In this document: piece by piece, positions 13,321 through 24,660 of the stretch
Layout: every line of letters begins with the position of its first letter
Numbering within the stretch: position 1 is the first letter of the stretch
Source of the DNA: Emydura subglobosa
Taxonomy: Eukaryota > Chordata > Testudines > Chelidae
DNA: 64,000 nucleotides
Assembly: GCA_007922225.1 (NCBI GenBank)
Contig: ML679956.1
Coordinates: forward strand, 21,330,689-21,394,688
Direction of reading: 5' to 3'
Made by a program: the position numbers and the translations under genes
The notes under the pieces: generated by a model
Told to the model about the DNA's origin: nothing
The model's input: the letters and a program-made list of their open reading frames with translations, nothing else
The model's database searches: none

Positions 13321-14014
13321 CAGGGCGGGATTGACTCTCCTGAGGGCCTGGGGCTATTAGATTTTGTGGGTCCCCTCCGCCACACTTGAGAAACGGGGAT
13401 TTAAAAGGCCATCGTCCTATCCTCCCCCCGAGCTGCTGCTCCCCCCTTCTTTCCAAGAGGCTTTCCTGTACTCTACCCTCCCCGGCACTATCCCATTCAC
13501 AGAGCAATTCAGTGTCCCCATGCCCTGCCCTCTCTTCTCCACTCCCCTGGGCTGCCCCCTCCACAGGAACCCCATGCCCGCCCCCTGCTCTGATCACAGG
13601 GGATACCCCAGGCTTTCCTCCATGCTGTCCTTCCATCCAGGGGCATTGCATTGCCACTGCCCTGCAAAGCTGTTCCATCCCCGCACTGCCAGTGGCAGTT
13701 CCTTGCCCCAGCTCCTAGCAGGCCTTGGCCAGCACTTCCCATGTGCATCCGGCAGGGACTTGCAATAGCTGCACGGCAGCCCAGGCAGATAGCGGGCACC
13801 ACAGGGCCACTTCCACCCAAGGGCTCAGCACCAAGCTGGATGAGCGGCTGCAGCTGCCCACCACGGCTCCTTCCCTGCCATCAGCTGCTCTGTGAGCGGG
13901 ACTGGCGGCGACCAGCACCAGGCTCCCCTCTCTGCCCACGGGTCCTGCTGGGGCCCTCCTTAGCCTGATGCCCTGGGCTGCAGCCCCTAAAGCCCATGTG
14001 TTAATCTGGCCCTG
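13321..14014. mobile_element. GC-rich hAT-like non-autonomous element
   Basis: The ends are imperfect inverted repeats. CAGGGCGGGATTGAC begins at 13321, and the reverse complement of the right end (14014) reads CAGGGCCAGATTAAC. The flanking octamers GAGAAGCC and CACTAGCC agree at 5 of 8 positions, weakly compatible with a hAT 8 bp duplication. The interior is far more GC-rich than its surroundings. It opens long frames on both strands (for example 13277-13678 - and 13364-13768 +), but these have proline- and serine-rich content without family resemblance, so I regard them as composition artefacts. A GA-rich run lies just before it (13287-13316). Confidence 0.55.
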
Positions 14015-14080
14015 CACTAGCCTATTGAATATGGGAGTAGAGTAGTGACTTGTCCAGTTTTTGAGTCTACCCATCATTCA

Positions 14081-14105
14081 CAACAACAACAACAACAACA
14101 ACAAA
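14081..14105. repeat. (CAA)n microsatellite
   Basis: About eight uninterrupted CAA triplets. Confidence 0.95.
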
Positions 14106-14230
14106 AGGTTTACATGCCCCAAATCAGAACCAAATGTTTTGTTTAACTTGAAACAAAATGTTTCCAACTTTTTGGATCACTGAAAATTCCAAAAAACTTC
14201 CCCCTTCCCAGAACTGCCAGCAAACTGAAA

Positions 14231-14673
14231 AAAATCAGTTATTTGCACCAGGGGCACTGGAACAATTTGTACAGTGGATGGTGCTGAGTGCCATGAAACC
14301 AAACCGTGCACCCTGTAATATGATGGAATCCACTTCAAGCCAAGGGGCGTGGCAGCACCTCTTGTGCCAGCATATATGTTTAGCACAGTTCTAGATCAGG
14401 GTAACTGATTGCCTGCAGCTGACCAGGTCATCTGATCAGGTTGTTTACATTGTTGAAAACTCCTGTGCAGACAGAAAGCCAAATTCTCTACTTGTGTAAC
14501 TTCAGTGGAGTTACAGCAAGAAAGGTTTTGGCCCATGGCCTTAAACATTACACTGCATACTAAGGACCTGATCCTGTAAATTACAACACATGAGCACAGC
14601 ACTGAAATCAATAGGATTCTGTTCAGTCTCATCAGACCACCTGCACATTGAAAATTTCAGAATCTATGTCAAG
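14231..14673. other. Unassigned sequence
   Basis: No gene seen between the composite repeat and the Harbinger element. A weak fragment of the recurrent reptile motif CCTGATCCTGTAAA lies near 14568. Confidence 0.45.
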
Positions 14674-15109
14674 GGGTGTGTCTACACTGCAGTGTAAATC
14701 CTGGCTCAAGGCAACACTCCTCCCCTTGCACCCACACTGCAATTGTGCTAACCCAGGGCTTGGCTCAGGGTCCCTGGACCCTGCTGGGCTGGAGGGTCTG
14801 AGCTAAGGTTAATTTGGAAGCTAGGGTCCGAGCCCTAATGCTATGCAACGTAGATGTGGCCCTAGCTTGATTCAGGTCCTGGGAGTCATCTCACAGTTAC
14901 TTGGGACAACTTCCCTAGTCCTCACTATGCCAACAATCTGCAATCAAAAACAGAAGCCACCCTCTCCACCCTTTGCGAATGGCAGCAGTTCTGGTCAGCG
15001 TTTACTCACTGTTTTCTGATCACTGATCTGCAAGCACATGATCAGAGAACCTCCACAGTTTGCAGTGAAGAGTGAACTGATCAAGCCTTCTGCAAAACAA
15101 GCTGCTTCC

Positions 15110-17190
15110 TGGTCATATGCGCACAGTCACATTTTGGTGAATCTGTAGAGTGAAGTCAGTAAAACTGTGGACTTCAGCAAAAGCACCAGGAATAACCCCA
15201 TGTATCAGCAGATAACTAAAAAGCTGGCAGCTCTATAGATTTTCTGCACAAGGGATCAATGCAGGGAGCGAATTAAGAGGCTAAAGAGTAAAATATAGGA
15301 CAACCAGGGATAAGACTCACATCTTGGGCAACTCACCAACGATATGCCCATTTTATGATGATTTTGACTGGGTTCTGGGCACTTCACCCAGCAAACAGCC
15401 AACCACGCTTCATGATGACCTAGTGATCTGGGAGATGCCCTGCTGGCCCCTGAATCCACCATGGGGACTGATTGGAGCCAGTAGCATTCTCCCCGCCAGG
15501 ATCATGAAGTAACTCTTTTAATGAAACCAGCCCCAGAGCAGGTTGTGGATCAAGATCAACAGCAAATTCTTGGTTCAGAAGAGCTCTTTGATCCTTCCGC
15601 CCCTGAGAAATGCCGGCTGCTGAGCCTGCTAAAAACCTGGTGGAGACAGAAGCCGCCCCAGAGAATGTTAAGTGTATGATTCAAATTAAAAGTGTATTAT
15701 GACAGTGATGGGAGGGATTTCTGCTTTAAGAAGTAATGCAAAAACGCTACGCCCCGGCTCACTTTGTTTGGCCATTAATAGCGGATTGTATCTCAGCATC
15801 TGTCCCCCCTCACCCCTACCATGTGTAGTTCAAAATGGCAACTTGGAATTTCAAACTTTCAAACACAGCTGCAAAGGTTATTTTAACAGTTAAACCACAG
15901 AGATTTGCCACGGTCATTCTTGTTTTCCTTTCAGTAATTAGAAATTTGCCTCTCTGCAATCACTCCTCCTGGGTCTATGCAGCTGCCTGTAAACTGTGAA
16001 CTGAGTCTGTGTATTTAGGAAAGGGTATTCTATATTTGCAGATCTAGTCCATTTCAGTTAGAGGTAATCCACGCAAGGGTGGAGTAAAGTTGCAGATTTC
16101 AGGGAGTTTTGCATACAGCTGTACCAGGGTAAGCCATATATGAGCTAACACAGCATCATGTCAACTCCCTCATGGATTCTGGCCCAATCCTGGCTGCTGA
16201 TAGTTGCAAACTTTTCCTGAACCAGGAATTCCAGAGAGTTTGTCATATTGTGGGGAAGAGCATATTTTCCAGCCCCCCGTCTCTCCCCGTATAGCTGACT
16301 AGTCCGCTCCACTCACAAATGTGCTCTTTGGTCACTATTCATTTGAATACTTCTGCTGCATACACTGCAGGTTTCCCTCCAGCAGCTTGCAATAACATGT
16401 CTATCTGCTAATAGGGCACCACAAGCCCTGTTATGTCTGCCCAAATATGGAAGGCCTGAAATTACAGAAAAAGCCTTTCGCACTATACACACTCACTCCC
16501 CTGCATATGGCAATTAGTTATGACATTTTTTATGAAGTAGAGTAAAGTTTTAATTTTAAACTTACCATTGCCTCTACAACTACAATTAACAAGGCTGTCT
16601 CAAGAGACAGGGTGAGGACTGAAGCATCCCCTTCACAATATGTGTAGTTTCACATTAGAACTTTATGTCCTTCAGATGCCATAGTTAGTAATTCTCTGTG
16701 CTCCTTCACAGAGCTATTCTAAAAATTAACCCTCTGGTTTTTGTCCTATTTCAGGACCCTCAGCTTCTACTGCCTGCTGTTTGTCAGGAACTAGGTCCCT
16801 GGCCTAACATATCTTCATGGACCATTCCAAAAGGAAGCGTTTCCAGGATGAAGTTATGGTCAATATTCTTGACGGGCAGAGCAGTAGGTCCAGTACCAGA
16901 AGAAGAGGGATGAAAGACTGGAACAATGGCATGCTGACAGGCAGGCAGAGAGGCTGAGGCTCGCTGCTCAGGTGGAGGAGAGCATTTCAACCAGGCAGCA
17001 GGCACTTGCAAAGCAGTTACTGGAACAGGAACAGTGGCCACAGGAGGAAGACACAGCTCAACAGAGAGAACCAATCCAGAAACTCCTGTCTATAATGTCT
17101 GCAAGAGCACCAGCCCCTGCCGCCTCCCCCACACCACAGCATGACGGACGCTCCAACAACTTACCCTCAGCCCAGCAGTAGGTTGGACAT
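15110..17190 (+). pseudogene. Harbinger SANT/Myb-like accessory gene, broken
   Basis: In PIF/Harbinger transposons this protein binds the element ends and brings the transposase into the nucleus. The tail of the trihelix DNA-binding region is readable at about 15160-15290 (YQQITKKLAA, then RDQCRERIKRLKSK). A linker follows, with PICPFYDDFDWVLGTSPSKQ at 15342-15400 and the acidic stretch QILGSEELFDPSAPEK near 15566-15612. A second block at 16800-17180 starts KRKRFQDEVM and runs into a Q/E-rich coiled-coil-like part and then APAPAASPTPQ, as in the C-terminal half of this family. The frame changes several times, and the gap between the blocks (15.7-16.75 kb) may be a former intron or an insertion. 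Not functional. Confidence 0.7.
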
Positions 17191-17839
17191 CTCCATGTCA
17201 GGGTGGCCCCTGCATTCTGGACTCATGAGCTGCTGGACAGGGCAACTAAACACTGTGCAGCCTTCCTTCTTCCAGCCCTTCTCCAGTGGAAACCTCCACT
17301 CCCTCTCCCCTGCTGCCAAGTGAGGGCTAACGCTGTGAAGAAAGGAAAGGAGAACTTGAGGACAGGGGACATGCAATGGTAGTTTATACCCGACACACTC
17401 TCCTTATTTCCTGCCCTTTCTTTTTGGGTGTCTGGTTTTGTGATGGCAGCTGGCCTGTCCAAGACTGTGTGAGTGGTTTACTCTTTTCAGACCTGTTTTA
17501 CAAATAAAGCATGCTATGTTTTCAAGAAAGTTTAGTGCTATCAGTGCATCACATCATACAATCAGGATTTGAGATGATAAAGCTAAAAACATATTAAGGA
17601 GCAAATAAGCATTACAAAGCAAACAGCGTTCTTCTAGTTACCTAGGTACAGCAATTCAACTTTCAACAAATTCCAGCTATACAGCAATTGTGCTGGCTCC
17701 CCTCCCCCAACCACATTCATTTTCAGTCATGTACATCATGTCATTCTGCCTTACATTGCATGGCAATCAAGACCTCCCTCCTGCCAAGCGCTGACCCCCC
17801 AACAATGAGCTACTTCCTGCCCCCAGCACATTTGTACAG

Positions 17840-19160
17840 GTACTACTCCCCCTTGACCCTGGGGCCATGCAAATCCATAATGTGAGAACACAAAACATCC
17901 CTGACTTCTGCTGCCCAGGTGCAGCCAGGTCCTGCAGAGGTAGCTGGACTTTCTTGCTGAGTGTGCCAATACAGCATCCCCTCACTGTCATAGGTCCATT
18001 CAAGAGCAAATGACTCACCACTGGCTTCACAAAGGTTGTGAAAAGGATAGCAAGCCACAGTAACATGGATAGTACTAATTACACGGGCATTCAAACAGGT
18101 TTGTAGACACCTCTAATGTGATTTTAATATGCCAAAGCACATTCAACAACCATTCTACACCTGCTGAGAGTGTAATTCAACCTTTTTTTTTTTTTTGGAC
18201 AGGGCCTCTGAAATCAGGGTACAGTTTCATAAGCCAACGCAAAAGAGGGTACATGGGGTCCCCCAGAATAACAATGAGGACAGTAACACCATTTATGTCA
18301 ATGTCATTTGGTGGGAATAGTGTCCCAGCCTGTCCCTGAACGTAGACTTCCAAGCAGTGAAAAACTCTAGCATCGTGAACTTTTCCTGTACAGCCCACAT
18401 TGACATTCATAAATCTGCCTCTGTGATCCACTAGTGCCAGCATAACAATGGAATAATACCCTTTGCAGTTTACCTACTCATGTGATCTTGAAAATAGCAA
18501 ACTATGGGCACACGAAACCTTATTCTCTCAAAGCCAGCAATTACCTCTGGAATATCTTTGACGCCTGCCACCTTGGGGTAAACCACGGGCCTGACTGCCT
18601 TGGTTTCCTCTGCTACCACTTTACCCACAGTTGACTTTCCACCCAAACTGGTTGGCAACAGACCTGTAGCCAACTTCCAGACAGTTATAACAACCCTCTT
18701 CTGGACTAGCAAGGGTGACCTTTATGCTGGAGGGTGGGGGCAAGCTGCTCCCCTCCCAAAGCTCCAGAAATGTTGCTTTCTTCATGCGAAAGTTCAAGAC
18801 ACACTGCTGGTCATCCAAGGTCTGCATCCAAGAATGATATGGTCCCACCAGTCAGTGCTTGTGGCCCTGTGCCAGAAACACCAGTCTATGTAGAGGCCAT
18901 CAGTGGCTATGCCAACTATACTGAGCAGCATCTGCCAGCGAGAGTCTGCAATGCCAGGATCCTCCTCCTCCTCTGCCTCCTCCTTCTGCAGATCCATCAG
19001 GAAATCTGTGATAGCTTTGGTGGGACAGAAAACCCGACCAAAAAGTACACCAACACCTCGCGGATGCTCTACCAGTTTCCTGTTACAGGAGTGAAAATGT
19101 AAGCAAGAGAAGTTTGTCAAAAGGCTCCTCCTCCATGTAGCTGGGAGAGTACAGAACAAA
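17840..19160 (-). pseudogene. HARBI1-like Harbinger transposase, broken
   Basis: A DDE nuclease of the PIF/Harbinger family, read on -. Blocks in order: DWWDHIILG (about 18830), NFRMKKATFLELWE (about 18770), ITVWKLATG, FGWK and GKSTVGKVV (18620-18700), IAGFERI then VPIVC (18520-18550), KGYYSIVMLALVDHRGRF with KVHDARVFH (18360-18460), ILGDPMYPLLRWLMK (18220-18270), CRMVVECAL (about 18140), then a region like VVACCVLHN (about 18060). The second catalytic Asp (in GDPMYPL) and the Glu (in VVECA) are still encoded. The stretch that should hold the first Asp, in a DGTH-like motif between GFERI and VPIVC, is deleted. Several frameshifts and stops are present (for example TAA after DHMSR near 18470). 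I reject a domesticated host HARBI1 gene because of this decay and the surrounding terminal repeats. Confidence 0.85.
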
Positions 19161-19476
19161 ATGACTGCTCGGCAGGCTGTTCAAACTTCCTGAAACGCGC
19201 AGGGCAGGCAGTAAAGTTTTCTCACAGTGCACCATGTTCCTAGAGCAGAAACATTTCAGGGGGGGTGTGTGCTAGGAACTCTGTGATATGCTTATTTTGA
19301 CTCGGGTCTGTGCACCGCAGTGTGGATGTCAGAACCCTAGGCTCGAGCATGGGTCAGAAAATTTTTAACTTAGGGTTAAAATGCAATGTAGACATTCAAG
19401 CCCAGGGTTCCTTGACACAGGTCAGATGACTTAAGTCCCACTAACCATAGGCTTACATTGCAGTGTAGATATACCC

Positions 19477-20979
19477 TAGGTGACCTTTTGGTTTTGACTC
19501 TGAAAACCCAAAAGAAAAAAAATACAAAAAGTATCCAGTGCTTGCTCAGAACACCTGCACTCATTTAAACATCTAACCTATCTAAACATTTAATTTAATT
19601 TTAACTGGTAGTCACTGTGATTCTTAAATGGATCAGTAAATAGGTGCTTTTGCAAATGAATAACACTTAAAAGTAGTGGAATTTGTTTCTGCTAAAGAAA
19701 AACAAAACATTTTAACAGATATTTTCATTTTTTTTCCTTTAGATGTTTTGTAACTACCCTTAACAATATTTGGGGGTAAAAACCTAACCAAGTAGTTGCA
19801 CAATACATTTTATTTGCTTAAAAGTTTAGGAATCTGTAGCAGAATATTTTTTGTCATGCACCAAATACTTTTATTTTACATGAAATATGCAGCATTACCC
19901 TAGTAATTCCTTTCAATGTGATATTTTTTACTCTTCGCTCATTTGCCTTTTGTTTTGCTCCATCACAGTCTGTTTTTGTCTATCTTTATACTGCACTGGC
20001 AAGCTGTTATTCCAGTGTGTCCCATTTCTAGCTATTGTTTTTCTTATTTCCTGATTATATTATGAATGATAAATGAGTACAAACTAAATGTGAACAGGAA
20101 GGTTTTATTTCATTTGAAGGGTACTGTTCCTATTCACCAACCACTGTTTATGGCATTAGCAAAGCTTCATTTGAAAAACAGTGTAATATGTTATTTGGTG
20201 TTATTTATTATTGAATGTGCATGTAATTTATTATCAACAAGGCACCAGTAGCAGAGGGAAAAAGAGAGACAAGAGAGACAAAGTCTGATCCAAAGGCCAC
20301 TAAAGTCAACAGAAAGATTCTTAATGATTTTGATCAAATTTGGACCAGCCCTATAATTCTTAGTGACATACACAGGGGTTTCCCATTTGGAAATATAATG
20401 CTATAATAAATTGGAATTGTCACACCAATACTTCAGTGAAACGCACAGTATCTGGTCCTGATTCAGAATTTACTTAAGCACTTGGCTAACTCTAAGCATG
20501 CAAGTAGTCCCATTCACTTTAATGGGACCGCTTGTGTGAGGCACATGATTAAGTACACTTTTAATCTGGAGCCTCTGAGCCTTAGCACCCATATGTGTTT
20601 CCATGCTACATTTAACAAGTTATATTGGTTAATGAGTGTGGAACTTCTAAGCAGTCATCTAAAAACAAACATAAAAACAACAGCAAACTTAGGGGTCAGA
20701 TTTTTAAAGATATTTAAGCATCTAAGGAAGTCTATGGGAGTTAGGAACCTAAGTGCCTACCTGCATCTTTAGGTGCCTAAATATCTTTTAAGGATATAGT
20801 CTTCACAATAGAAATAGATGTGTTCCTGCTAGGTAAAACCATCCTTGTACAAAACTGATTCCTAGCAAAAATAGCAGCTATAAAAGTTGAGAACTTGCCC
20901 CCTTCAATCCATTGAAGTTTGTATGCTACCCCTTCTCCAGATCCACATACCTCAGTAAGGCATAGATTTCAAACTCTAA
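19477..20979. other. Unassigned AT-rich sequence
   Basis: No gene seen. It carries remnants of a palindromic repeat at about 20457-20590: CTGATTCAGAATTTACTTAAGCAC, then a CCCATTCACTTTAATGGG core hairpin. Confidence 0.5.
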
Positions 20980-21241
20980 GGGCTTGTCTACACTTAAAAT
21001 GCTTCACTGGCACAGCTGCACTCTAGCATTTCAGTGTAGACACTATCTACACCAATGTAGGTTCTCCCTTCAGCATAGGTAATCCACCTCCCTGAGAGGC
21101 AGTAACTAGATCGATGGAAGAATTCAAATTGCTATCTACATGGGGACTTAGACCAGCTTGAGTACACTGCTCAAGGATGTGGATGTTTCACACCTCTGAC
21201 CAAAGTAGTTAAACTGGCCTAATTTTCTAGTATAGACCAGG
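20980..21241. mobile_element. Harbinger-type MITE, 262 bp
   Basis: The left end GGGCTTGTCTACACT is preceded by TAA. The reverse complement of the right end is CCTGGTCTATACTAG, and TTA follows it. The end motif and the length match the other Harbinger-type MITEs in this window, but the target trinucleotides differ by one base. Non-coding; inner sequence TAGATCGATGG. Confidence 0.65.
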
Positions 21242-22528
21242 TTAACTGGCAGCAATAATTCAGAGAAAGCTCTTCCGGGCTCCTCAGAATACTATACTAA
21301 AATGTTAACAATAATTCTGCCTCTTTTAAAGTTCACCTCCTCTGAGAGCACTGCTAAATGAACCTTGGGGCTCACATAGTCCATTGGAGCTCTTTTTTTC
21401 AAATACAGTTGTCAAAAGTGTATTTTAAGAGTAATTCAATTGAGGCCTGGCAGTCAAATCAGTATCTTCTTAGTTACAGAACAAACTAATGTGCGTATTT
21501 TACATATAAATAAAATCAAAGTACTTTATCTACTCTCCTTGCACTCTCATGGGGTGCTTTTCCCACCCACTTTTATATTATTACTCAGTCGGTACCACCC
21601 CTAGCTTTCTATTTCAAGTTTCCTTCTGCTCCATTCCATTAAGCAAGTACCTGAGTTTTTTATTTGTTCTCACTAAGTGGATAACCTTACACTTTGTGAT
21701 ATTGAACAGGCCAATTTAAGGATGGTGTGTCAATATTAACTTTGAATTTCCTTGCTTTTATTGGTTTGAGTCATACCTTTAACAGTATTTAAAAATCTAA
21801 TTTTCAGGATTAATTATTTTTGCTTCCCAAAGGTACTGTACACAGAACACATAATAACCATAAAAGATATGGAACAAATCCAGCTTCTAAGGAAAGGCCT
21901 CCATAATTTAATTTTGCTTCACCTTCCTGATTCATGAGTTCTGCTTTCAGTCTTGTGGGACAAATTCCAAACCCCACAGATTCTAAGATTTTCATTATAT
22001 AGCACTCAGATGTTTTAAAAATAATATTCTGTACTCCTCATATATACTTTTCTACTTTGAAAAAAATATTCCTTGATAATACTGCACATCACTGTTATGC
22101 ACTCAGGTTGAAAAGAAACAAGACCTTCCTACACAAACTATAGCACATGCTAGCAAGCCTACAATTTGATGTTAATGTAAAGGGTAAGCGCCACCTACTG
22201 TTTAAAATAGACATCAGATCAGCAAAAAATTTAAGAGTATAAATCTAAAATTAAACCCTGACTAGAGAATCTAAAATATTGTTACACTAATGCAGTTCCT
22301 CACCTGAGGTCAAATATATGCAGTATAAATAAGTTAAAAATTAGAAATTCATGGGTTTTGCTATGAAATGAATTTATTCTTAAAATTCTACAAGTCTTCA
22401 AAAAGTTATGTTTTGTTTGCCCATCTATCATCCTTGTGGAGAGCATCTTTATCTCGTGACAAAAAGAGTCTAGTTTAGACCTGAAAGCATTGCAAATCTA
22501 GGACCTCATCCAAAGCTCACTAAAGTCA
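21242..22528. other. Unassigned AT-rich sequence before the gap
   Basis: No gene recognised. The sequence GTGGATAACCTTACACTTTG near 21677 hints at a CR1 remnant but is too short to claim. Confidence 0.4.
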
Positions 22529-22628
22529 NNNNNNNNNNNNNNNNNNNNNNNNNNNNNNNNNNNNNNNNNNNNNNNNNNNNNNNNNNNNNNNNNNNNNNNN
22601 NNNNNNNNNNNNNNNNNNNNNNNNNNNN
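22529..22628. other. Assembly gap (100 N)
   Basis: Exactly 100 N, a conventional scaffold-gap length, so the true distance is unknown. Confidence 0.98.
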
Positions 22629-23182
22629 AATCAAACCAATGACATTTATAAATCCTATAAGATGAAGATGAAAATTCTCACCTCAGCCTAAACTACTTGC
22701 TCTCTAGGCTTCAAAACTTAGCTATGTAATGTCTGTCTACGTTTCTGGTTGTATGGAGATTCATTAAGCACACTTACTGCACAATATTCCCTCAATCTTT
22801 ACCTTTGTAACTTCCCTTCTCAAATTTCCCCTGTTCAGGAACTTTTGGAATCAATCATTGCCTTGAAAAATTCCTCTTTTCTGCAGGTGAAAAACGATGA
22901 TAAGTTACTAAGGGCTTTGTACTAACTAAAAAAAGTAGTCTACCACATGTTAGCTAAATTCAATCACTTTTTCAAGTGAGGACAGCATTGGGCCTGGATA
23001 CAATTACTCTGCCTATTCCTTATGAGCGTCAAGTTAACCAAAGTGCATAAAGAATGCATTTTAAATTGACGTTTCCATTTGTGATTTTTTCCCCTGTAGG
23101 TTTTATTGCACAGTATGTGTAGTATATATCAAGTTTCTTGACCTTCTGTCGAAAAAAAGGATCATCAAATTAGAACAAGTGA
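22629..23182. other. Unassigned sequence after the gap
   Basis: No gene or repeat family recognised. Confidence 0.5.
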
Positions 23183-23420
23183 AATAATAATAAAGGTACC
23201 TAGCTTTCATATAGCCCATTCATCAGTAGATCTCAAAGTGCTTTACAAAAGAAGTCAGTATCCTTACCCCACTATGCACATGCAAAAACTGAGGAACAGA
23301 GAGCTGAAAAGAGTTGCCCAAGGTCTCCAAGCAGGCCCGTGACAGAGCTGGGAATAGCATACAGGTCTTCTGAGTCCCAGTCCAGTGCTCTATTCACTAG
23401 TCATACTGACCCTCGAAATC
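23183..23420 (-). repeat. MIR-like tRNA-derived SINE
   Basis: Read on -, the order fits an ancient mammalian-wide-interspersed-repeat type SINE. A tRNA-like part near 23370-23410 includes GGGACTCAGAAG. The conserved core follows: CTCTGTTCCTCAGTTTTTGC (about 23285-23304), then TAAGGATACTGACTTC. The LINE-like tail AAAGCACTTTGAGATC precedes (AAT)n. On + this shows as AATAATAAAGGTACCTAGC at the start and CAGAGCTGGGAATAGCATA later. Strongly diverged, as expected for an amniote-age copy. Confidence 0.7.
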
Positions 23421-24079
23421 AAGCACTTTCTTATATCATTCTGATACTGTTTTTCAAGATTCTGTACATTCCTTTTATTAGAGTTGAAAAAGAATGAGAG
23501 TCTTGCCTTTGATGTCAATGGGCTTTAGATCATAATCATAAGAGGATGAACATAACTATCATAAAGTCAGACCACCGTTAATTTCCACTATATTTTAAAA
23601 CACTTTCAGAGAATAACCTGCACTATATTAGATTTAATAAGAAAAAAGTAAATATATTTTTAAAATAAACCCTCCAGCCATATGTTAACAAAATATTATG
23701 CTGACACTAATTTTCTCTCAACTCTGAAGCAGTGATAACCAATGGAAGAGGTGCTGTTTGTTTGCTTTTAGAACTATAAGAGGTACTTGCTTCCCTAGTA
23801 CCTCTGGATGCCAACTGGCAGAGCACAGAAGTCCCCTGCATTCACCAAAAGAACATCATTAAGGTCTTTAATGAAAGCCTGTGTCACAGTCATCATCATA
23901 ATCATTGCAAAATGTGTGTATATATACGCAGAAAATTATGTTCTCTATGGCTTGTGGTTAAAGACTGGTCAAGTCTTGAGACAGCAGGTGGAGACACTTC
24001 TCTCCCTGGAGAACTATTGTGTATTTCACAATATAATCTATTAGCATACCAAGTCAACTGCTAATGAAGAGTTTACGGA
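23421..24079. other. Unassigned sequence
   Basis: No gene seen; AT-rich, no recognisable repeat. Confidence 0.45.
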
Positions 24080-24660
24080 GACTTCAGAAGGAAATAAACA
24101 AGAAGAGGTAAACAGCAGGAGTGAGGAACCCTCTTTTCAGGTGACAATCAAATGTCTGTTGTGCTATATTTGAGGACACAGAGAGATGCTTTGGCATCCA
24201 TCAATCTATGAGGACCAGCTACCAGCAGGCTTGATCTTATGAAAGGGGGATCCCAGATATCCTGGCTGAAAACCTGGGAAAAGCACTTAGGGTCAGGTAT
24301 CTTGTAAGAAACAGGGGAATATCATGTGGGTTAGGTTTAGGCTTTACAAAGAACGTTATGATTTTGTTTTATATGTAACCATTTGTTTCCAATAGTCTTA
24401 CTTACTATCACTTCAATCTCTGTTCTTTGACAATAAACTTATTTTCACTATAAATATATCTATGTGCTGTGTGTTAAGCAGAGTGGTGATCCCCAATTGA
24501 ATCTTGTGAACTGGTGTGTGAGTGACTCCCTTGGGTGCAGAGGATAAGAGAGTTCTGTGACAGTTCAGTGGATCAGGGGTTGAGCATGCCAGAAGGAAGC
24601 TTGGAAGATTCAGGGTTGGTGCGTACCTATCACTAACCTATATGGAGACAGTGAGGTCTG
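24080..24660 (+). repeat. LTR-like repeat with polyadenylation signal
   Basis: A sequence related in layout to the solo LTR at 51.3-52.4 kb. There is a TATCACTTCAATCTCTGTTC stretch, then AATAAA at about 24432, then TTAAGCAGAGTGGTGATCCCC corresponding to the U5-like part of the other copy. The boundaries are not defined and no target duplication was found. Non-coding. Confidence 0.4.

Larger units (their letters stand above)
12920..14230. repeat. Composite repeat with tRNA-like head, split by a hAT-like element
   Basis: AT-rich flanks with TTCACCAAAA-like motifs (12945-13020) and GAAACAAAATGTTTCC-like motifs (14120-14170) enclose a tRNA-like stretch at 13140-13205. A GC-rich insertion occupies 13321-14014. 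The parts either side of it appear to belong to one older repeat. Family not named. Confidence 0.4.
14674..19476. mobile_element. PIF/Harbinger DNA transposon, two genes, degenerate
   Basis: A 4.8 kb element bounded by inverted ends. Left is GGGTGTGTCTACACTGCAGT (14674). The reverse complement of the right end (19476) is GGGTATATCTACACTGCAAT, 17 of 20 identical. It contains the two genes expected of the superfamily: a SANT/Myb-like DNA-binding protein gene on + (about 15110-17190) and a HARBI1-like nuclease gene on - (about 17840-19160), converging tail to tail. The flanking trinucleotides AAG and TAG do not form a clean TTA/TAA duplication, so the ends have mutated or are off by a few bases. 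Both genes carry stops and frame changes. A T15-17 run near 18183 lies at the end of one transposase block. Confidence 0.85.

Noticed and set aside
13277..13820. Long overlapping open frames on both strands (100-134 codons)
   Set aside because: They lie in a GC-rich transposon-like block, overlap each other in several frames, and are rich in Pro/Ser/Gly without any family motif. High GC lowers stop frequency.
17767..19159. Domesticated host HARBI1 gene
   Set aside because: Stops, frameshifts, a deleted catalytic segment and surrounding terminal inverted repeats show a dead transposon, not a host gene.
21620..21730. CR1 remnant
   Set aside because: Only a few words resemble CR1; too short and diverged to support.
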